A stretch of DNA of 64,000 nt, taken from NCBI GenBank assembly GCA_003260075.1, contig QLIY01000187.1:133941-197940 (forward strand). The letters run 5' to 3'. Shown here in pieces: positions 41,201-55,925 of this stretch. How positions within the stretch are numbered: the stretch's first letter is position 1; each line of letters begins with the position of its first letter. A program made the translations under genes and the position numbers. This stretch comes from Phallusia mammillata (taxonomy: Eukaryota; Chordata; Ascidiacea; Phlebobranchia; Ascidiidae). The notes under the pieces are model-generated. The model ran no database searches. It saw nothing but the letters and a program-made list of their open reading frames with translations, and had not been told where the DNA came from.

Positions 41201-44200
41201 CTTGCATGAAAACAAGTTCTTAAATTTCGTTTGCATTGTACCGAGTTTGTTTAATAATGTGTATTTATGTAATAATCTATTCGTAATGTTCGCTACAATC
41301 GATACCTGCTCCACCAATGAAGTTTTTCCCATTAATGGCTGTTCCGTCTTCTGTTTTCCATCCGACATAAGTTGAATCTTCAACATTTCCCTTTCGCAAA
41401 ACCTTCACCTCGACAACTTCGGGGTCACGTAAGTTCATCATGTCCTGGTTCATCTCGATCGTCGGTTCCTCTGCAAAATCAAGTCAAATAGCCGTTTCGT
41501 AACCAAAGATGTAATCAAGGTTGTTACTACAAAAAATGAATTTCTAATATCGAATTTTATGTGGACTTGGAACATAAAAAAAGAATGTAATATTCCACGG
41601 ACACATAATTTAGGATGAGGCAACATTTGTACTGCAATAGAATCAAATCAAGTAACCTTTCTCTCCAATGATTGTAACAGTTGCTCGTGTGGCTGCTCCC
41701 AACACTGCACCACTTTCTGACGGAACCAGTACAAGTACGAAGTCATCTGAAGGAACTCCTTCTAATGCGATTTCTATGTTGGCGCTAACTTGGCCGTCAC
41801 GGAAAGATAGGAAACCTTCTGCACCTGCAATAAAAAATATTTTATATTTTTAAACTTACAATATAACATTTCCGTGAAATATAGATATCAATGTCTCCGC
41901 GTAAATAACATTACAGTGGAATTTTTAAAAATATTTTGTACAAAATCGGGCATAAACCAAATGTCTATGCGACAGAACGGAAGATTGAAACGCATCAAAA
42001 ATATTAATGAAATTTTTAATTCTGTTAAACTATAGTTTATTTTGTGTTTTTTCAACATTGGTGCCTTATTAAATAGGACACAAAATATCTTGAAATGTTT
42101 GAGAAAAAGGGAATAGGAAACTTTTTGTGTAAATAATAATTCGCAATGAGAAACTTTTATTTTACATTAATGCTTTAATATTCTATAAATGATTTGATTC
42201 ACAATTGAAAAACGGTAACCACATGACGTACCCGCAAATGGTGATGGCTTGTCGAGAGACTCAATGAGCCACCTAACGGAAATATCACCATCAGTTCCAT
42301 CAGAACGCAAAACTGGCACCATGCCAAGTTCGGCGCTTGTTTTAAAAATAAACGATGTTTTGCTAAATTCAAAACGTCCGGGTTCTGAAAAAAAAATTAC
42401 TTGTTCAAACTTGCAAATATTTTTTTTATCCTACAACAAAATTCAAATTAAACCTTTATTTTTTACAAACTACACAAACTATTTATAAAACATTAACTAT
42501 TCAAAAATGAGAATCATTTACCTTGACTGCTTATAATGGAAACAGGGGGGGGGGGATATCTACGTCTCCACGTAAATAACATTACAGTTGAGTTTTTAAG
42601 AAGATGTTGTACAATATCGGGCATAAACCACATGTCCATGCGACAAAACGGAAGATTGAAACGCATCAAAAATATTAATGAAATTTTAATTCTATAAAAC
42701 TATAGTTTGATTTGTGTTTTTTCAACATTGGTGCCATATGAAATAGGACACAAAATATCTTGAAATGGTTTAGAAAATGGGAATAGGAAACTTTTTGTGT
42801 AAATAATAATTCGCAATGAGAAACTTTTGTTTTAGGCTACATTAATGCTTTAATATTCTATAAATGATTTGATTCACAATTAAAAACAGTAACCACATGA
42901 CATACCCGCAAATGGTGATGGCTTGTCGAGAGATTCAATGAGCCACCTAACGGAAATATCACCATCAGTTCCATCAGAACGCAAAACTGGCACCATGCCA
43001 AGTTCAGCGCTTGTTTTGAAAATAAACGATGTTTTGCTAAATTCAAAACGTCCAGGTTCTGAAACACAAATTACTTGTTCAAACTTGCAAACATCTTACA
43101 ACAAAAGTTCAAACTCGTATTGAATGATACCTTAATTTTTAACAAACTACACGATCTGTAAAAAACATTCATAAAAAATACGCTATCCACGAAAAATGGG
43201 AACCAATTACCTTGACTGCTTATGATGGAAACAGTTGCAACTTTGTTGGTGCCAAGGGAAGTTTTTCCCGCAAGTTCTTCATAACCTGATTGTGATGGAT
43301 CACTATTGAGCTCAACCGAAAACACTTTGGGCTCTTTAGCTTGTCCGCTCAGTTGAATCTCAACAAACGCTTTTGGGGGGGGGGGTTGGTGCCTAGGGAA
43401 GTTTTTCCCGCAAGTTCATCATAACCTGATTGTGATGGATCACTATTGAGCTCAACCGAAAACACCTTGGGCTCTTTAGCTTGTCCGCTCAGTTGAATCT
43501 CAACAAACGCTTTTGTCTCTCCCGGTTCGAAAATCAAAACATTCTGAAAAGATTTGAAAAAATTTGAATAATAACAAACATAGTTGTGATAACAAAAATT
43601 ATGCAAGTAACATGAGACTAAATAGGCTACGGTCCTCTAAATTACAAGCGGACAAACACAGCTTTGGAAAAATGTTCTCACCTCCCCGCCTGCGTAATCG
43701 ACGCCATCTTTTGCTGTGTCTGGGACAGTTTTCCAAAATATCGCGACCCTACGTTGGAAGCTTCCAGTTCGCAACACCGGTAATTTCACACTGGTTGAGT
43801 TGCCGATTACGGGGTAGGAAGCTTTGCTGAACTGGACCACACTGCGTTCTGTAAAATTAAAGAAGTACTCTAGCATGATTTTAGGCCTGCTACAATCGTA
43901 AACAAATAGTTTGAAAACATCTTGCTGTTTTTAAACCAGTTTGAGTTCTTAAAGCATATCATTTAAAAGATGTTGATGTTTACAAAAACTTTACCTTCAT
44001 CTCCGACGATAAACACAGTTGTGTGACGTAATCCAGGTTTTGCTCCTCCCTTAAGTTTGTCGATTTGTATGCTGAACTTTCTGTCTTCTCCGTCATCACC
44101 GTAATTCTCACCTTCCAGCAACGGGACTTCGATATTTTCCACAATCTGCAGCAATTGTAACAAGTGTATGTTAGACAGACGTTAAACAATGTGTTGTGTT

Positions 44201-47200
44201 TAATAACAGCGTCGCACATAAACATGCCTGTTTTGTATGTTTAATTTTAAACCCATTAAATCTGATTCAGTTCGTTTGTTTCATAACAGTGCCACAGATG
44301 TGCCGATATATTTACTCATTTATCAGTTTATTACCTGATTGTGGGCAAAATTGACGACTCCTTCCCTTCCTTCAAAGTCACGTCCGTTCTTCGCAGTTCC
44401 GTCCACTGTGCGCCACCTTGCGGACACATTTCCGTCCATTCCACCCAACCGATGAATGGAAATAATTGCAATACCTTCGCTTTCTTTGAAGGAGAAGGTT
44501 GCTTTCGAAAATCCAAGTGTCCCCGCATCTGCATTTATAAACAGTATTGGTAAAGTTTAGTTTTGTCGTTAGTGTGGTCAAAAATGGTTTGTAAAGTAAA
44601 GTTAATTTCATTCTTTACCCTATGTGTTGGGGTGATAACGTATAAATTTGTCATGTTTATTACGAGTTTGACCTATCAGTTAAACATGACAAATGATTGA
44701 AAACACAACGAAATGCTATTGCTTGGTTATGTTGACTTTTTGTTGTACTTTTTGAAAAAAGTCTGTTTTTGTTGTATTTTGACTTTTTTGAGAAAAACTT
44801 GTCGCGTATTATTAGCAAGTTAATTTTACTACTTTAATTAACGTGTTTACATTTTCATATTTGTGATCACCAAGAAACTTACCAATATCGTTGAGAATCA
44901 CAACTTCGGTTTGCTTGAGGCCGAATCGGATCGGATCGTCCAAACTTTCCTTCCACTCTGCATCAGTCAGTTCCAGATAAACACTCACTTGTGCGTCATG
45001 AATACTTCGCGAGTCGAGCGGGAGTTCAATCGAGGTCGAGTTTTGTCCATCTTGGAATGTAATCTGTTTGTGGTGTCAAAACAATAGTACATTATACATC
45101 AATTCAAATGTATAATGCATTATATATTTTGTCTTTCGGGAGCAGTGTTTATTAGATTGTAACCCACATCTTAAAATGCTTTTTACTCTTTCGTATGTGC
45201 GGTTTACAATTGAAGGATTTACATTTTCTTATCTCATTTTTATATCTTATAAGAGCGGCTGATAATCGGAATGAATGCGGTATTGATTTGATTTGGTTTA
45301 GAAAAGACGCTTAAACTTACAGCTTCTACTTAGTATCTTTATGTTTTTTTGTAAATATCTGTGATACACGTCCAGAATAATTTATGCGCAAAACCGTTTT
45401 TTTCCATTTGGTTAATATTTAGGTCATGAGCAAAAATATGCGTTTGACGCATTTTTGTTATTCATTATCGTTATTCAAAAATTATTAAAGTGCTGTGCGT
45501 CGCTGTGCCCCGGAATAGTCTTGTTCAACTCAGCAATATGTTTGTCTGGGGCAAGTAACAATTCTTACCACTCCATCCTGCCATCCATGTTTCTCGTCAT
45601 CCGAAGAAGATAAGGAGCTGGAAGATGAAGAGGACAAACTGGATCTTCTGTCCGGAATAGGAGGAGGACCTGCAGCTCTCCACTGTACGAAGCAAGCACC
45701 ATCCTCGGACGAACGGGCCACGGGAACAACTGCAACCTGTGCAAAAATATGATATAAGTATATATTTACAAACTAAAAGAAGACACAACAAACAAAGATT
45801 TGTCAAATAGGTTCATTGGCCAACATAGCTCAAATTAGGACTGTTATTTAAACCAGTGGTCGGCAACCGCCGGTCTGCGGCCCGGAACCGGTCCGCGAGG
45901 AGTTTGTTACCGGGCCGTATGGTGTTTCAGGTTAAATGCTATAAAAAAATTGCCCATGTATCCCGGGGATGATAAACTAATTTAAGTGTTTTTATTGCTA
46001 AATATTTGTAGTTTTTTGAAGACCGGTCCGGAAAAAATTTCACTTTCAAAANTAATTTTAGTTTCAAAAACGGTCCGCAGTAGAAAAAAGTTTGCCGACC
46101 CCTGATTTAAACCATATGTATGAAAATTAAAGGTAGAAAGTAATTGCAAAAAGTATTTTATCTTACCTTGGCACTTCGTCTAAACAAGTACTTTGATTTG
46201 AGAAACTCGATCGTACACGGTCCAGGAGGTGCCAAACCAGCATGGTGTACGGGCGCTGTAATACAAAACGAAAATATTTCCAGCGTCCCAATTGAAGCCG
46301 AAACGAATTGACCGCGAACGGAGCGTGAAAATGCCAAACAAGTTAACTGTGTTTGTGGTGAAAACAAGAGAGTGCTTACTCATCGGTATACAAGTGATTG
46401 CCACTTGCGCTGTGTCCGGATTGCCGATTTTTGGACCACTCGGTGTAGATCGGAGTTGGGCGCCAAATACAAGTTGTCCTCTATGATTGGGATCATTGTA
46501 AATTGGAACTTCGATTTCCTTCACTGTTTCGTCAGCGTCAAACAAAACGCTAATTGTACCTCCTGTAACACAAATATGTTGTTTCACATTCTTTGAAACA
46601 AATGACAATATTTTCCTGTGATTTTACAGGTTGAAATTACAGTTTACATTAGCAAATGTACATTTTACAAGTTACATAATTGTGTCAGTGAAAAAAATAA
46701 AAGTGTCAGTGAAATATTTTTACCTCTGTAATGAATTCCACTGACAGCTGATTGGTCAGTTGTTTCACAGATGACAAACGCTGCGCTGCTGGTGTCACCT
46801 TTCCTGGATACGAGCAAGGTCGCAAGTCCAACAGTAGCCGAAACTTCAAAGCGAGATTGAGCAAAACTGACAGTTCCGAAATCTGCAAAATTTATGAGTG
46901 ACACTTATTAACAAATCACAATTTCTAGTCAATAGCTATATCTTGTACACAGCATACCTTCATCAGCAAACACAGTCACAGTGGCTTCGCTCTTTGCTCC
47001 AAGTTTAGCACCGCCTGTTGGTTGTTGCAGGACAACAATGAAATTCATGAGCTCACTTGACGGAACATTGCTCAGATCAAGTTCTAGTGATTTGCTGATG
47101 TCATTGTTGGCGAATTCCAAAGTTCCATTCATGGCCAGAACCTCTGTAGAAGCAATAATTTGTAAGAACGCTTTGTTTTTGCACAATACAACGATTTTTG

Positions 47201-47878
47201 ATTATTATCACCGGTTCATTACAAATTTCATCATATACATGCCTGGTGGAACATTATTGTCTCCTAATTGACCAACAGCCCATGGTACTGTGATATGTCC
47301 ATCTGAACCGAGAGATCGGATCACAGCTAGTTTTCCCAATGTTGCTTTTGACCTCATTACAAGATTCGTCTTCGTAAATTCAAACATTCCAGGTTCTGCA
47401 AAACATTAACAAAACTTAAATATTACTTGCTTTGTTGCATCGAATGCCAAAGTTAAAATATCGGTCCCAAATCTATAAAGCTCTGTCTCTGTTAAACTCA
47501 AATATTGTGGTCAGAAACAGAACTAATTAAAACCAAATCAAAGGGGGAAAACACTAAACATTAGACATGCTGGTGTAACACAGTTGCAAGCATCCCTGAC
47601 ACTGAGGTCCGAACCCAAAGGGACAAGCCTAAAACCTGGCCCGAACTCGAAATTTTAACACTGGTTTGAAATGCAAACGCTTACCATCATCCTCAATGAT
47701 TGAAACAGTAGCAGTATTGTGGACAAGTTTGGTTCCATCGCTGGGATCAGTGAGAATGACCCGGAAAGCCCGGCCAGAATCGTCATACACGTCATTGTCG
47801 ATGATCGGGACTCGAATGTGTGATTCAGTGGCCAGATTCTCAAACGTAACAATGCCCTGGAAAAATAACAAAGTTTTT

Positions 47879-47941
<63 letters not shown>

Positions 47942-50900
47942 GACATAATTTTATAATTCAAGCGCATTACTTTTGTTTTAAACAAGTAATTCTTTATCCA
48001 TCATCAGTAACTTAAAGGTGAGAAGGTAGTTGCGTTTTGTAACCATAAAAGTGGCATTTAGAAGAAGAGAGAAATAGGTTGCATACGCGATACGGCGATT
48101 CCGAGCGGATAACGACGAGCACATAGTTTGAGAATCTACATAAACTGCAGAAACAAGAACAAACAAGGAAAAACTTGCCTCAGAAGATTCGTAATCCTTT
48201 CCAGCAATAGCAGTGTCATCTTCAGTGTACCAACGAACTTGTGATTGTCCTTTAGTGCTTCTTGTTCGCATCACAGCAATTTCAGCGATTCCACAGTTTT
48301 CTGGAGAAAGTAAAATAGGTTTTTGCCTTATAGCTCAAACTTTATGAAAAAAGTTATTTAACTTAGGTGAACTTAAATTTCCCTTTAGCACCATAGCAGT
48401 TGGATATAAACCCCGCGCACATATCACAGTTATACCACTATTGTTGGTAATCATACAACTTCGTAGTGACGTCACATGATTGCTGGGTGTAGGACGGTGG
48501 GCCACAAGTGTTAAAACCTAAACCTGCCAATTTGAAGACCGGCCAAGGCCACACAGGGTGCTAAAGTCATAGCTCCAATCCAAGCGTCATTTCGTGTTTA
48601 AAGTTGCTCTATGTAATTTTTTTTGATTTTTTCTTTCACCCAATTTCATTGTGAATGCAATCAGCTTATTAGCTATTCGTAAACAGTTTAGCTTGATGGC
48701 AATAACATCCAGCATATAAATTGTCAACTTAATTAGCGAAGGAGACACAGTTACTTCGCCAACCGGCATGCATCTTACATCACAGCGCTAATTACCCATG
48801 AATGGATACGCGTCCTTGGGGAATTGAACGAGCGAACATTCCTCATCTCCCAGCACAGTAACCATGCAATGACTGAGATCGAGCGAAGCGCCACCCTTGG
48901 GCTCATCCAACATTATATTGAAAGCCTTTTCACTGTCGTCATACAAGATGTCAGGAATCAGTTCAACTTGGACGTGTTGTGTGACCTGTATTAAAAAACA
49001 GGAAAACACTTCAAGTTACAGAGACACACTAAGAATCGGTTGTTAAATTTGGTGAGTCTTGTTTTGTTCAATGTTTAAAAAGCATCCTTCTTAAAAAAAT
49101 TTGATGAAAAAGATTCGATCTTTACCTCTCCGTCTCCAAACTCGACGACGCCCCTTCCTCCAATATAATGTTTGCCACTGATACCAGTGATGTCGCGTGT
49201 GAACCACGTGACGCTCACGTGACCGTCCATTCCGACAGTACGATGAATTGGAATGACAGCAAATCCGTCGTTTTCCTTGAACACGTAACTGGGTTTGGGG
49301 AAACCAATAATTCCAGCCTCTGTGTAAAGATTAAATACGTTTTATTTCAAACCAAGGGTACGGATAAAATTGTATGAGACAAACCTTCGTCTTTGATAAC
49401 AACAACTTTGGTTCTCTTGAGGCCGAGCGCTACTCCTCGTTCCTGTCCATGGAGTTCCACCCAAAACGAAATTTCCTTTCCAGAAAAATCGTGTAGAAGA
49501 GGTATTTCAATGTTGGTGAACTCGTTTTCATCGTCAAAGCTAAAATTCAAAATAAAACAAACATATCAGTTTCTATCAGGAAGATGGTCAAAAACAATGA
49601 GACTTATTCCACTAGAATATAGTTAAGCGTCAAAATGTGACTATGTTCCATTTGTGTTTTTAAACGATCCGCTAAAAGAAAATGATAAACATCCCTAGAC
49701 CTTTACAATTGTGTCAAATCTTTGTTATGAAATCGTACACTTACTTAATTTCTCCTTCACCCCAGTCTAAACCGGCCGAACCATTTCCAAGTAGTGGTGC
49801 TGTTTCATTGACTGTCTCAAACTTTGCAGTAGACGCAAGAGATTGATGTTGTCCATTCATTCCACCACCTCCCGAACCAGCGTTGGCCGCTGCACTTCGC
49901 TCACCACCATCAACAACTTCCACTTCGATTGTACTTTCACCATTTTTACCTTGCACCACAAGCCTAAATAAAGACAGGATCAGCATTATGTTGGAGGTCG
50001 TTTAAACGAATTAAGACTAAGCACTTATATCAGTATGTGTGAACATTATTAAGTTTTGTGTGAAAACATTGTTTAAATCTGTGTAAAAAGCCATATTTTG
50101 TTACTAATCATTCAAGTTCAAAGCTACACAACAAAAACGCTTCTTGTTCAAAATACATGATGTATGTTCAAGAAATGCAAGATTATAAAACTAAGCTAGC
50201 TAGTGGTTTTGATGACACAAAATGTAAATAAACAGTAAATTAAAGAACTATGTCATAATGAAAAAGTGTGGGACTAGAAAGCCAAGTGTTAACCGTTTTT
50301 CAATTTAACATCAATGAACCGCCGTTGGCTACAATACAAATTTCTTCGGTTTGCGTCTAACAACAGAATTTTCGTACGGTTGGTGGTTCTCAATAAACTC
50401 GCCACGTTCAAAATTCTGTAACAAAATCGAGAGTCTTACCTTTCGACTGTTTGTCTCTTTCGCACCATCGTTCCTTCTTCCCCTTGACTTAGCACTTCAA
50501 AATCGTCATCTTGTGAGGAACCTGACAATGAGAGGTTGTTTATGTTTTTCAGGGTGCTACAGGTTCGTTAAATGTTTGCATGCAAACTCTTACCAGGATA
50601 AGTTCGCCACAGAACTTTCGAGCCTCCCTTAACGAACGATCTTCTTACTGGAATCACCGCTACTTTCGCACTTCGTCTTACGAGGTACTTTGCCTTGATG
50701 AATTCAATCACGCTACCTGAAATTAAATAAAGGAATCGAAAGCTTTTTGGGTGTCCGAACCAATTTCGTATAAGTAAACGTACATAAAACATGGATGTTT
50801 ATTCAAAAAAGAATCTATTGTCAAAAATATTGCGTAAAAAAATGATTTGATTGTTTTGACATTAAATTTCAGCCTTTTAGATAAGCAATAATTTTAGCTT

Positions 50901-53900
50901 ATTTACGTGGAAGTGAAATTTCAAAAAGTTGATTGACACTAGTAGATGTTTTATTTACTTACTTGCACCGATAGCAGGAATAAGTGGAATCATAGCTGGA
51001 GTAGTGTATTGAGCTAAACTGCTAAGTTTGTAATTTTTCGCTTCCTCCTTGTCGATGACGTATACACAACACCTCCAGCAGCAGAGAAGGATGAGTCCGA
51101 TAAGAAGAAAGAGGAGAATACACCACAAGATGATAAGCAGAGAGTAAGCGGGCTTACATCCTACGACCAAAGAAAAAATGATTTAGTAACATACAGGGGT
51201 GTAAAAGTTACGTTACATACAAATGTTGACCTAAGTTTTTGGTATGCAGGTGTACAAAAAGTATGTTTATTTTTTCATGAAGGTATGTCTTACGTTTATC
51301 TTCCTCGGCATGATACTCAATCCCGCCCGGTTTAACTTGGTATGAATAGTAGAACTTGCAATTGTCGCTCTCGTCAATAGCCGCACACAGAACCTCTCCA
51401 TTTTCCGGCTTTATGGTTTCTACAAAACATAACACGCCACAAGTTTCAACAAGCTATAATAATTTTACACATCGTAATACAACAATATACAGTTAAGCTA
51501 AATCATTTTCTTTGGTATTTCCGTTTCACATTATGGTCGACCACCTTAAAAGTGATGCATCAAGTCGAAATCCAACCGCACGATCCCCAGATAAGTCACA
51601 TATGAGTCATTGGTGTCGCGCATGTTTAAAAAATATTTGATACCCGCCTACACATTTTTGAAATGACATATTTTACCTTCGCTCATTGAGTTGGTGTCGA
51701 CCGGCTTTACCGAATATTTCGGACAGTTGATTTCGCAAGTTTGGTTGTAGGGGCCACTGCCGTGCATGATACACTGGATGCAGTTTTGGAACTCGGCACA
51801 GGATGGACAATCCTACAAATAGTGGTAGTCAGTTTATCAAATGCTTAAGTAAAGCATAAGTTTGTTATTCAGCATTTAAACCACAACAATATCTACAAAA
51901 AGTTACGAAAATAAATTGTTTTCACAGTAGGATAAACAGATTTTTTGGTGACGAGTGACGACTAAACATGTACATTTATCCATATTTTGACAACAATTGA
52001 TTAATGTGTAGCAGTTACAGATAGATACAGGGTTTACTTAAACATAGCTCACCGTAATACAGTCTCCACACGTCGGACCTCCGAATTTCGAACCAGGGGT
52101 GCACACACAGGTTCCGCATTCGCAACGTCCGTTACCGGAGCAAACTAATCCGTCGAGTCCTATACAGGAGTCGTTCCGTTGAGAACAACCACAGTCGCTT
52201 CCGGTCCAATCAGGATTGCAGACGCATTCACACGAACAAGATTCGGGGCCGACTTTTGTTGCTCTGCGAAAATAAAAGAAACTCTAAAAATCTGCGTTCA
52301 CTAATGCTATTTGAGCTACAAAAACAACGAATATATTTTTATTGTAAAACATTTTGTCGTTTAACTTGAAGAGTTACCAAGTTTCGTTTTAATTTTTCCC
52401 GTACTATAGTCTTAATTGTTTTTGCAAAGTTTCGCTGTATAATGTAAGTCCCTATCATTTTCTTGTGTTTACTGAACCCACATAACTGGTAACACCCATG
52501 TCATTAAACTGAGCTGATAGGACATTATAAGACAATTAGATATAAAATACAAACAAAAGTTTTATAGCAGTTTCATCAAAATTCAACGTTTATAAGTTGA
52601 TTTTTTAATGGCAGAACCAGAGACGCTGCATTACACACCGTGTAGGTCTTAAAAATCTCTTTTAGTTTGTTTACATTTCACCAAGCTCGTTTATCCAATT
52701 CAATCACAGCCATAAGCCGATTAGCGTTTGCGTTGCTCGAGAAAGTGAAACAAACAAAACTCACATTCCGTTGCCGGAGCAAAGTAATCCGGCTTGCTTT
52801 GGACACTCGTCGCACTGGCAGAAATCGCCGTAGATTTTCGACTTCCCGTGCTGGTAGCCCTGGTTGCACTGGCACTGGTCACTTAAGCACCGGCCCCTCC
52901 CTGCACAAACAAACACACAATAAGTTGGATCAACTGATAATCTGGAATCCACAGTGGCCAATTTGGCGGGATTTGTCGGAACAATTTATAAATATCAGCT
53001 TCACTAGGGCTTTTAGATTTTTTTAAAAATAAAGTATGGCGATGGATATATCACAGTCATATAAAGTGGTCTGGGCAGATAAAGTCACATTGTTTAAAAC
53101 AAGACTTAGGAGAAAAGGCATTGGAAGAAAATTTGTGACAACATTTTTAAATTCCTTTGTTATTGTATAGGATTCTAAGGGCATTACGTTTTATACACTG
53201 GATGGAATAAACGAATACGATCTGACTGAAGTTCATCCAGTGAAGCAATGTACAGACCTGAGCATTTGTCGAGCGAACCAGGTTGAACGCATCCAATTGC
53301 CACGGTTCGTTGAGCACAGGCCGCGCCCGTCCAACCGGCACCACAAATACAAATTCCGCACGTAAAATCGCCCTGGCCGTTACAAATAGCACTTGCGATC
53401 TGCGATAAACAAAATCAAGGCTTGTAATTTGGAACCTGAAAGTTTACAAGAAAACATACAGTGGCAACTTTTAAGCGCCGCTATCATGCATTTACTTGTC
53501 GGAATGGGGATTAATTATTAACTTATAACCTGGCGAAGTTCACGTGGTCGTTGCAAGGTTTAGCTCCAAATGATACGGGTAGGATTAAAAGAAAACATAA
53601 ACAGATTCGTCTTTTCCTAATCTAAATTCCGTCCCGAACCAAATCCCCGTATTCTCTACTTGTAACACAAGAAACTCTATTCACATCAACTGTAGCGGCG
53701 CATCCAAATGCAGCAAGAACGGTTGTGTTGATCACCAAGTTGTCGTCATACTGTCTCGTCTTTACTTCGACGTTACCCACGTGACATTCGCCGAATCCAG
53801 CGCACGCACCACGGTTGGCAGCAAGCCACAACTTGTAATGGACCTGCACGAAAATGCAAATATTGAATTACAGGTATAGGAGTAAAACTTTCACTAACAA

Positions 53901-55861
53901 CACTATACAACTGAGTTCACATCAGAGTAGTAAGTCAGGTAGGGTTTTTCGGGACTTGAGATATCATAAGCCGGGCTTGATCTGTGCCTGCCTTCACATT
54001 AGGTCAATTTTGTGTCACCATTGGACATTTAACTTTTGGGCCTAAATCAGGCTTAACTGCAACGAAATTTCTGATTCGTACCGGGGCTTCTAATTGTGTT
54101 ATGCAATAGCCATGAAAGTCTTACTTAAATCTTACTAGAAAACAGGCAACAAAACATGACAGCTTACCTCGCTTCCGGATTTTAGATCTTTCACAAGAGT
54201 GGAATGTGCAGGAAAAGTGAGTTCGACATTGCTTGGAGTTGTAGCTTGATACCAAGGACAAAGTATATCTGCGTCGGGGTTCGTTGTTACAAGTTCTTGT
54301 TTGCCTAAACAAGTAGGAAAACGACATAGTTAAATTAATAAAAAAAGGCAAGTGAAAAAGTAAACTGTCCAAATGAGTTGCATGCAAATTGGAGTTTTAT
54401 GAATTAATTAAAATCCAATGCCGTGAAAGATAGATTTTGTACCAAATCTTACGTCATAAACGGAAACGACTTTTGGTTTTACAAGACCATTTAGTTACTG
54501 AATGTTGATTAGGCAATTACAACCACAGTGCTCACCCAGTTTATTGGACAAATCATTATTTTTGTAATGACAATGAACAAATAGGCTAAAAATCCAATCC
54601 AGCATACGTTTTGAAAAACTTTTGGTAATTTCAGTTGATAAAATATTTCAAAAACCCAGAGCTAGTACACAGACGCAGTATGATATAGGTATAACAGTAA
54701 TAGGTGTTGATGATTTGTACGTACCGGCGATCTGCAGATAAGCTTCGCGGACAAGATCCACCACATTACTGGAATCTCTCGCCAAAACACCCCAAGTTGA
54801 ACCGCGGAATACTTCTTCCGACATATGCTGTTGAGCAAATTATCAGGTTCGGTAAATCAAGGATAAATATCAAAACAGTTAGATCGGATTTGTGCCAGGA
54901 TTTTATGAGAAGTAGTAAACTTGTCTACTTAAAAAAGGATTTTTACGATTGTTTGCTGCGAACGCTTCACATACCCGATATAAATCTTCGTACGTGCTGC
55001 CAATGGCAAATATAGGAGTGATTGATTTTTCTTCAAGAGCTCGGACCACTTGATTTACTGTTGGATAATCCTGATCCTCTGCACCTACGTATCTACAGAA
55101 AACCCAAAACGTCATTTGTTTTAAGGTTATTATAACTACAATGGTGAACATATAATACTAAAATAAATCCATGGGAAAATTGTCCAATGAAAACCATGTG
55201 CCGAAATTACTTTTCTTCTTTATTGATACAACGTATCATGCATATTGAGTATATTGAGTATAGTAAGGAAAGGTGGCTGACAATTAGTTGTTAAAACCAA
55301 CTTTAAATGTAAGAAAGGGGCCAAACATAGGGGGGGGGGCGGAAAATTGTCCAATGAAAAGCATTTGCCGAAATTACTTTTCTTCTATATTGATACAACG
55401 TATCATGCATATTGAGTATGTTGAGTATAGTAAGGAAAGGTGGCTGAAAATTAGTTGTTAAAACCAACTTTAAATGTAAGAAAGGGGCCAAACATACTTA
55501 AACAGCATCCATACAATAAGTTAGCAAAATAGTCCTCAAGCAATTTAGAAGACCATGTCAAATTGGTTCATTCTTTTTGCACATTTTTTACCTTCCGTCG
55601 TATCCAGTGTGACATTTTCCGTCGTTCGATTTCGAAATACCAGCAAGGTATCCCGACCCATCAGCAGCATAATGGTAAGCTGATTCAGTTGCAATCATCA
55701 GTAAGCGAAGTGCGTTACCTCTCCAGCCAATCAGATCCTTGCATTGGATTACCTGCAACATGGCATCGAGCGCGCCCTCTGGTGGATCCAAGTTACCAGA
55801 AACGTTTTCGTGGCGGAGAACCTCTTGAAAATGCGCCACATCAGTTGTCAGGTTGACCACG

Positions 55862-55925
<64 letters not shown>

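Noticed and set aside
47629..47985. Poly-proline or poly-glycine protein across the 60-G tract
   Set aside because: The tract is intronic; the open frames exist only because a homopolymer lacks stops.
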